This document shows, one piece after another, positions 57,861-64,000 of a DNA stretch of 64,000 nucleotides. The stretch spans positions 148,055,096 to 148,119,095 of the forward strand of contig OY856188.1 of NCBI GenBank assembly GCA_963693315.1, written 5' to 3'. How positions within the stretch are numbered: position 1 is the stretch's first letter; each line of letters starts with the position of its first letter. Source of the DNA: Diogma glabrata. Taxonomy: Eukaryota > Arthropoda > Insecta > Diptera > Cylindrotomidae. Both the position numbers and the translations under genes were made by a program. The notes under the pieces are model-generated. The model saw only the letters and a program-made list of their open reading frames with translations, searched no databases and had not been told where the DNA came from.

Positions 57861-57963
57861 AGTTTCATAATCGACGATTTTATCGCACGCAATCTGTTTA
57901 GAAAACGACCCGCGCAGCGGGGAGTTTTCTAAAGGATAAGTGCGATAAAACGTCTTATGAAAC
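57861..57963. other. ~100-base hairpin with GC-rich tip
   Basis: gtttcataat ... ttttatcgcac at the left pairs with gtgcgataaaa ... ttatgaaac at the right, and ttagaaaac / gttttctaa pair inside. The tip is gacccgcgcagcggggag. It stands out against the A+T-rich context. Confidence 0.65.
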
Positions 57964-57965
57964 GC

Positions 57966-58428
57966 GTTTTTTATACTATTTTTTCTATTTTGCATTTTTT
58001 GTCTTGAAATTTTAAAAAATAGTTTTTATGTTTTAATGTTTTAAAAAAAATTTCTAAAAATTTCAATTCAAAATAGTAAGCTCTGCGTTTCATCATATTT
58101 CTATATATTTTTTTGTTGCAAAACTAGCTTTCATAAAATGTGTATTTTATTAAAATATAGTCAATTTGATATTTTGTTATTATTACTAATTATTTTAATT
58201 AATTAAAATATTTAACACTAATTTAGATTATTTTTTAAGAATAAGATTAATTAATAAGATTAATTTTATTTATATAATTATTCGTTTTAACTTTCACTGA
58301 CGTTTGTATGACCAATGTGACCAACCTTGAAAAACAAAACTTTGCGTATCGTAATGAAGGCCATTTCGATACGCATTTGGGTATCGAAATGACTTTATTT
58401 TAGACGCAAAATAGAAAAAATAATATTT
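57966..58428. repeat. Possible mini-element with tttttctattttgc ends
   Basis: ttttttctattttgc at 57978 and gcaaaatagaaaaaa at 58409 are inverse. The interior right end holds tgcgtatcg ... cgatacgca. Weak support. Confidence 0.35.
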
Positions 58429-58675
58429 ACAACTAGTAAAGGTAAATTAATTTGTTCATCCTCAACCAGCACACACATATGTAATCGAATAAGTATTGTT
58501 GCTTTATTTTATTATTATTATTATTATGCCTTGATTAACTTTACATCGTGGATCATAATTTCGCTGGATTATTTTACATGAAATAAATGATATGGATGAA
58601 ATAGAATTAAGAATTAATAAAATTTTACAATTTTTACTAGTTGAAATGGAATTGAATTATCTAACCGCCACAGGA

Positions 58676-58727
58676 CTTCCCCTCTTAAGAAAAACAAGGA
58701 GAGATGTGTGGACATATCTCCTTGTTT
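58676..58727 (-). other. Polypurine tract and hairpin, gypsy element B
   Basis: On the minus strand aagaggggaag (58676-58686) is followed by tcctgtggcgg, a plausible tract and LTR start. Between the pol stop and this tract, 58692-58727 forms a hairpin (aaacaaggaga / tctccttgttt). Confidence 0.45.
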
Positions 58728-58731
58728 CATC

Positions 58732-60312
58732 TTAGCCTCTAGTATGACGCGGAGGTAGTTTAAATCTTACTTGGCGGGAACTTGGTTTCTTGTCCAATAA
58801 GTCGGTCATGTATGCAGGTTTAAGTCGGTCAATTGAAATATTCTGGTTCTTACCTTTTATTTCAACGATGTAACTCTTCCGGAAACGCCTAACAACTTTA
58901 AATGGACCCTCATAAGGTGGTGATAAGCTAGGTTTTACTTTATCCACCCTGACAAAAACGTAGTCGCATTCCAAAAGATCTTTTGGAATGTAAATATTTG
59001 ACTGAGGATCTTTCCGGGTATCTTTCGGGATTAAGGATCGCATCCACTGTTTGAGATGTTCCACAAGATCTGCTGGTTCTACTGGATGCGCATCCTTTGG
59101 ATGTATGAATAGTTCTCCTGGGACTTTTAGGCTTTGTCCGTAGACAAGATCAGCAGGAGTACATCCAAGATCAGATTTGATCGAAGACCGAATGCCTAAC
59201 ATAACGATTGGGAGTGTATCACTCCAATTGGTAGTATTACCATGAGCTTCCAACGAAGATTTGAGCTGTCTATGGAATCTTTCCACCATTCCATTGGCCT
59301 TAGGGTTGTAAGCCGTTGTCCTGATTTTATTAGAACCCATGATGTTCATAAGTTCTTGAAATAACTTTGATTCAAAATTCGCTCCGCGATCAGAAGTTAT
59401 ATTTACTGGCACACCGAATCTTGAAATATGGTTAGTCAAGAAAGCCCTAGCAACTGTCTCAGCTGTTCCATCCACCAGGGGTACTGCTTCCAGCCACCTA
59501 GTAACACGATCGATTGAAGTCATTATGTACCGGTATCCATAAGATGGAGGTAGTGGACCTACCAGATCAATGTGGATATGCTCAAATCTGGCCGACGGTA
59601 CAGGTACCTGACCGAGTTCTGAGTGAGTGTGTCGTTGAACCTTACATCTTTGACATGATAAGCATGTCTTAGACCAAAATCCAACATCAATACTCATTGA
59701 AGGCCAGAAATAACGTTTAGAGAGCAACTTCGGGGATGCTCTTACACCGGGGTGGGCTAAACTATGTAGAGAATCGAAAGTGGATCTTCTCAATGACTCA
59801 GGTAAATATGGACGAATTGTGTTGGTCGAAGTCTCACACCAAATTGGTTTGCTATGTTGTCTAGTAGAGATGGGTTCTAATTTCCATTTAGAGCCTACGA
59901 CATTTGGTGTAGATTTTAGATGTAAGAGTTCTGGATCAGACTCTTGAAGTTTAATGAGTTTCTCAACATCTAATCCTGTAAAATTAATTGCCATTTCCTC
60001 AGCGCGTGATAACGTATCTGCCACGACATTGTCCGTACCAGAGATGTGTTGAATATCAGTAGTGAACTGGGAAACGAAATCGAGATGACGAGCCTGTCGA
60101 GGACTTCTCTCCGTCTTAGATGAGATTGCAGTAGTTAGAGGTTTGTGGTCCGTGAACACCGTGAACTTGCGACCTTCTACAAAATAACGAAAGTGTTTTA
60201 TAGCTTTATAAATAGCTAATAATTCACGATCAAAAGCAGAATACTTTTGCTCTGCAGGTTGTAATGGATAGTCTGGACTAATATAGTATATTATAGTCGC
60301 AGCTTCCTTAGT
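58732..60312 (-). pseudogene. Ty3/gypsy pol 3' half: RNase H and integrase (element B, different family)
   Basis: 475 residues from an internal start at 60159, with the same frame open upstream to about 60312 (QPAEQKYSAFDRELLAIYKA, HFRYFVEGRKFTV). RNase H: FTDHKPLT and DNVVADTLSRAE. Integrase zinc site H132-x3-H136 ... C166-x2-C169; catalytic D198 (HIDLVGPLP), D257 (TSDRGANF) and E293 (NGMVERFHRQ) with 35 residues between. C-terminal FVRVDKVKPSLSPPYEGPFK is a chromodomain-less gypsy tail. The protein is clearly unlike element A (different zinc spacing and flanks). RT and everything before it are absent. It could be called CDS; I use pseudogene because the gene is half missing. Confidence 0.9.
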
Positions 60313-61892
60313 TGTTGTTCCTTATATTGATCCGTACCGCTTGTAATGGTTTCTCATCCCTTCATCATCAATATTCATGTTTCGTGTAGTTTCCTTAACC
60401 CATAGCGTCCTTATATTTCTTAAATTCCAACTAAATCTGCAATAGCCGGACAAACGTATAGGAGAAAGAAAATGGCACTAATTACCCTGATTTATTTATT
60501 CATTAATATAACATAATATTGGTTAATTTGAATTAATTAATAATTTTCTTTAACCATCATCCGTATAACCACTAAAATTTAATCAGAATTTAATCTTACC
60601 ACACACTAAAATTGACGCGCACTATACTTCCACTCGATTGTTCTCGCCATACTACTTGAGTTTGAATTTTTTTCTAAAACACAAACCGTAATGACACAAC
60701 GAAATGCTCAAAACCTCATAACAGCTACGTGGATTTTGTTTCCAATCGTCAACATACAACGAATTACTATTTTTGCTTTGTTAAACATTTGATTTGTCTT
60801 TGTTTGAGTATTTTGCTTTGAACCATCCTTCCGTTATTGAACTGAACTTCACTGTGCTGATATAGTAGGGTGTAGTTTAATAAATGTCCAAACATCATAA
60901 CGTTGATCGCATCTGCATTTGATTCATTTTGAATTCAATTATAAATATTATGGATGTGTCGGAAATATTCAGGGTCCCAACCTTATTTTCGTACAATATT
61001 ATCAAAATAGCAAACGGTTTTGTGAACTATAATAAGTTCCCAATAATTTGAAAATCTGATGTAAATTAATTATCTCCCATCTAAATACGATATTCGAGTT
61101 ATTTCGAGACAAAATTTGGCTATATAATAAGCCACTGTAAATTGTTCTCTCGCTCAGTCTGATATTGATTTTTGCTATTGGATTCTTATTTTGGTCGATG
61201 TTTTTTTGACGTCTTTGTGAGTGTGAGGTTATCAGCCATTTATTTAAATGCTGAAATATCAAAATACAAAAAAAGATACCTCCTTGTTTAAACTTAAGTA
61301 GGAAAAATTAATCTTTCGGTGATAATATTAATAGTTCCAAAGCAAAAGAAAAAAAATTATTATATGTTTGTGCGTGATAGTCCAAATAATTTAATTAATT
61401 TAAATAATTCAATATTAAATTGTGATAACCCTAGTGTAAAATTAATTAATTTCTGTGATGTGTTAAGTCTTCTTATGCTTGCTATGTTTTTTTATTAGTT
61501 GTGTCATAAGCTAAATTAAATCATAAGTCTCAGAATAGTTTAGATTAAAAGTGATAAACAACTTTAATGTTAATGAAAAGATCCATGATGAACGGGATCG
61601 GTCATACCGGAAAAACTGAGGTAATCGTAGTGTCATTCGAGTTGTTGTTTGGTTTTTTTTTCAATGACCTCGAAATTATTTATCACTAATGAATCATAAT
61701 ACAAAACCAGAAAGGAAATTCTTGTATTATGTACATTAACTTTATATTTGCATGTTATATAAAATACATAAAATAATTTATATTGCTATTATCATTAAAG
61801 TAAAAAGCGCGCAAAATAAGTGTGTTTTTGTTGTTGAATTGGGGGGAATTTTGTTTATCAAATACGGCAACAAATTGTTAACTAAAATAACA
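60313..61892. other. Unassigned A+T-rich DNA
   Basis: No domain-bearing frame. The 86-residue minus frame at 61002-61262 has no recognisable feature. It may hold remnants of the missing part of element B, but nothing can be shown. Confidence 0.4.
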
Positions 61893-62540
61893 ATAACTAG
61901 TGTTGGTACAATTTATTACGTTTTTTTTTGGATTTCAACGCATACGTCAACAATTACTTTTTACCGTATTGCTTCACCATCCTTGATACAAAATCATTGC
62001 CGTTCTATTTCAACAAGTAATTTAACTAATATTGGTACAATTCATTACATTTTTGGATTTCAACGCATACGTCAACAATTACTTTTTACCGTATTGCTTC
62101 ACCATCCTTGATACAAAATTATTGCCGTTCTATTTCAACAAGTAATTTAACTAATATTGGTACAATTCATTACATTTTTGGATTTCAACGCATACGTCAA
62201 CAATTACTTTTTGCCGTATTGCTTCACCAGCCTTGATACAAAATTATTACCGTTCTATTTCAACAAATAATTTAACTAATATTGGTACAATTTATTACAT
62301 TTTTTTTGGATTTCAACGCATACGTTGAACTAATGCTGGTACAACTTATTACATTTTTTTTTTGGATTTCAACGCATACGTCAACAATTACTTTTTACCG
62401 TATTGCCTCACAATCGTTGATACAAATCATTACCGTTCTATTTCAACAAATAGTTTAACTAGTGTTGGTACAATTTATTACATTTTTTTTTGATTTCAAC
62501 GCATCCTCCAACAATTACATTTCAACGTATTCGGCGGTAA
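61893..62540. repeat. ~125-bp tandem repeat, five or six copies
   Basis: The unit aactaatattggtacaatt-cattac ... ggatttcaacgcatacgtca ... accgttctatttcaacaa recurs at about 61893, 62024, 62149, 62274 and 62452, plus a shortened copy near 62331. Confidence 0.9.
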
Positions 62541-63620
62541 TTGCTATAATTGTTACCATATTCACCTGTGCTTATCAATTGGTTCGGCGTTTATGTTTAC
62601 AACCAGATACAACGTTTCTACTTAACATTGTATTTAACCTTGATAAATTATTCAACATTGCTGATTACTAGATTGATTAACGTTTCTGCTTATCAATTTT
62701 ATTTTACAACACTGCTGATTGCCAGTTTGACTACGTTTCTATTTAACAATTACGAATTAATCTACGTTGCTGATTACCAAGTTTATATCACGTTTCTACT
62801 TATTCAACCGAAATTATACAAGTTTGTATACCGTTTCTGCTTATCATTTTTGATTCAACAAAATTATACAAATTTATGTGGCGTCTCTGCTTAGCATTTT
62901 TGATTCAACAACATTTTGCCTCAGTCGCAACATTTTTGATCCAACTAAATTTTACAAAATTTATATAACGTTTCTACCTATCAATTTTGATTCAACGATA
63001 TTTTGCATCAATTACAACATTTTTGATTCAACAACATTTTGCATCAATCGCAACATTTTTGATCCAGCAAAATTTTACAAATTCATATAACGTTTATACT
63101 TACCAATTTTGATTCAACAATATTTTACATCAATTACATCATTTTTGATTCAACGATATTTTGCATCAATTACAACATTTTTGATTCAACAACATTTTGC
63201 ATCAATCGCAACATTTTTGATCCAACAAAATTTTACAAATTTATATAACGTTTATACTTACCAATTTTGATTCAACAATATTTTACATCGATTACTTCAT
63301 TTTTGATCCAACAAAGTTTTACAAAGTTATATAACGTTTCTACTTACCAATTTTGATTCAACAATATTTTACATCAATTACATCATTTTTGATTCAACGT
63401 TTCTCTTTTGATCATTTTCAATTACAACATTTCTCTTTTGATTCAACAACATTTTACAAAATTTATATAACGTTTCTACACATCATTTTTGATTCAACAA
63501 TATTTTACATCAATTACCTCAGTTTTTGATTCAACAATATTTTACATCAATTACTTCATTTTTGATCCAACAAAATTTTACGAATATACATAACGTTTCT
63601 ACTTAACATTTCGTACCACG
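62541..63620. repeat. Degenerate tandem repeats of a ~36-bp module
   Basis: tttttgattcaacaacatt and ttttgcatcaatcgcaaca modules alternate irregularly with atataacgtttctactta every 150-190 bases, a nested higher-order repeat. Reading frames here are low-complexity artefacts. Confidence 0.8.
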
Positions 63621-64000
63621 TTTGTACGTGCAATTTCATTCAACATTGTTATCATACCAAATATTGTCGAGAGATTCCTAACGTGATCCACGTGCGGATG
63701 GAGGGCTGATGGAAGCAGAATAGGAGGACGGGGTTTAATCATGGGGTGAGTAAATTTATTTTTATTACTTAGGTCATAATGATAAAGGGGTGTGAATGTG
63801 TGTGTGTGTGTGGGCGTATGTGAGTGAACGTGGGGGTTGGACGTGTTGATCGTGGGTCTTTCGCGAATGGGGTCGCCAGAGTCTCCTTTTTTCACACTTG
63901 TATCTTTTTTTTCCATTTCTGCAAATTTTCGTAAATAGCGTACATTTCTGTATTTGTGCTGAAGTAGCAGGGTTACTTTATCGTTCCCATGGGCTGAAGC
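63621..64000. other. Right edge, no gene supported
   Basis: A short (gt)n tract at 63793-63812. A 105-residue minus frame (63599-63916) is His/Thr/Pro-rich across that tract and ends inside the tandem repeat, so it is doubtful. Confidence 0.4.

Larger units (their letters stand above)
57592..58672. other. DNA between the two gypsy pol fragments
   Basis: No gene. It should contain the 3' LTR of element B starting at about 58673 (minus strand tgtggcggttag) and extending leftwards. A strong hairpin lies at 57861-57963 and an inverted repeat pair at about 57966-57990 and 58404-58428. Confidence 0.45.

Noticed and set aside
63599..63916. His/Pro/Thr-rich 105-residue minus-strand protein
   Set aside because: Built on a GT microsatellite and running into a tandem repeat; no domain.

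Overview
This is A+T-rich eukaryotic DNA that looks like a transposon graveyard from an arthropod, most likely an insect. The elements point that way: jockey/CR1-, I- and RTE-type LINEs, Ty3/gypsy elements (one with a tRNA-Ser-like primer site of the 17.6/297 kind), hAT, Helitron and PIF/Harbinger-like elements. I see no operons, tRNA, rRNA or convincing host gene. The only possible host-gene trace is a small tail-anchor-like reading frame near 54.7 kb. The species cannot be named from this sequence.

Layout. 0-3 kb: a DNA transposon with ~400 bp inverted repeats and a broken transposase of a family I cannot name. 3.1-5.6 kb: degenerate A/T repeats, then a Foldback-like element whose arms are 28-bp tandem repeats. 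6-9.7 kb: a long terminal repeat with nested insertions, followed by primer site and gag remnants to 12.8 kb. 12.8-15.6 kb: an inverted-repeat element containing a 200-N gap flanked by identical 123-bp sequences. 15.6-17.5 kb: a decayed Helitron. 18.6-19.6 kb: a second copy of the long terminal repeat. 20.1-23.3 kb: a 3.1-kb near-perfect palindrome. 23.3-25.9 kb: a hAT element with an exact 8-bp target duplication. 26.9-31.9 kb: an I-like LINE. 31.9-34.7 kb: a ~625-bp tandem array.

36.1-45.6 kb: two inverted copies of a ~1.36-kb TA-flanked element. The left copy is split by a full-length-looking LINE with an unbroken 1007-residue endonuclease/reverse transcriptase. The right copy is split by a (GGTGGTCAT)n minisatellite and a palindromic element. 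Between them lies a 5'-truncated RTE-like LINE with a 13-bp target duplication. 46.7-53.3 kb: a CR1-like LINE (PHD-finger ORF1, broken ORF2) interrupted by an antisense LINE and a solo-LTR-like insert. 53.3-55.6 kb: A/T repeats and unassigned DNA. 55.6-60.3 kb: 3' halves of two different gypsy pol genes on the minus strand. 61.9-63.6 kb: tandem repeats.

Most genes here are parasites of the genome and do not form a pathway. The best candidates for competence are the LINE at 36.4-40.0 kb and, less so, the gypsy integrase frames. The most notable structures are the unnamed transposase family, the Foldback-like element, the giant palindrome, the datable nested insertions and the suspect assembly join at 14.5 kb. 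I did not find a convincing new biological system beyond mobile elements.
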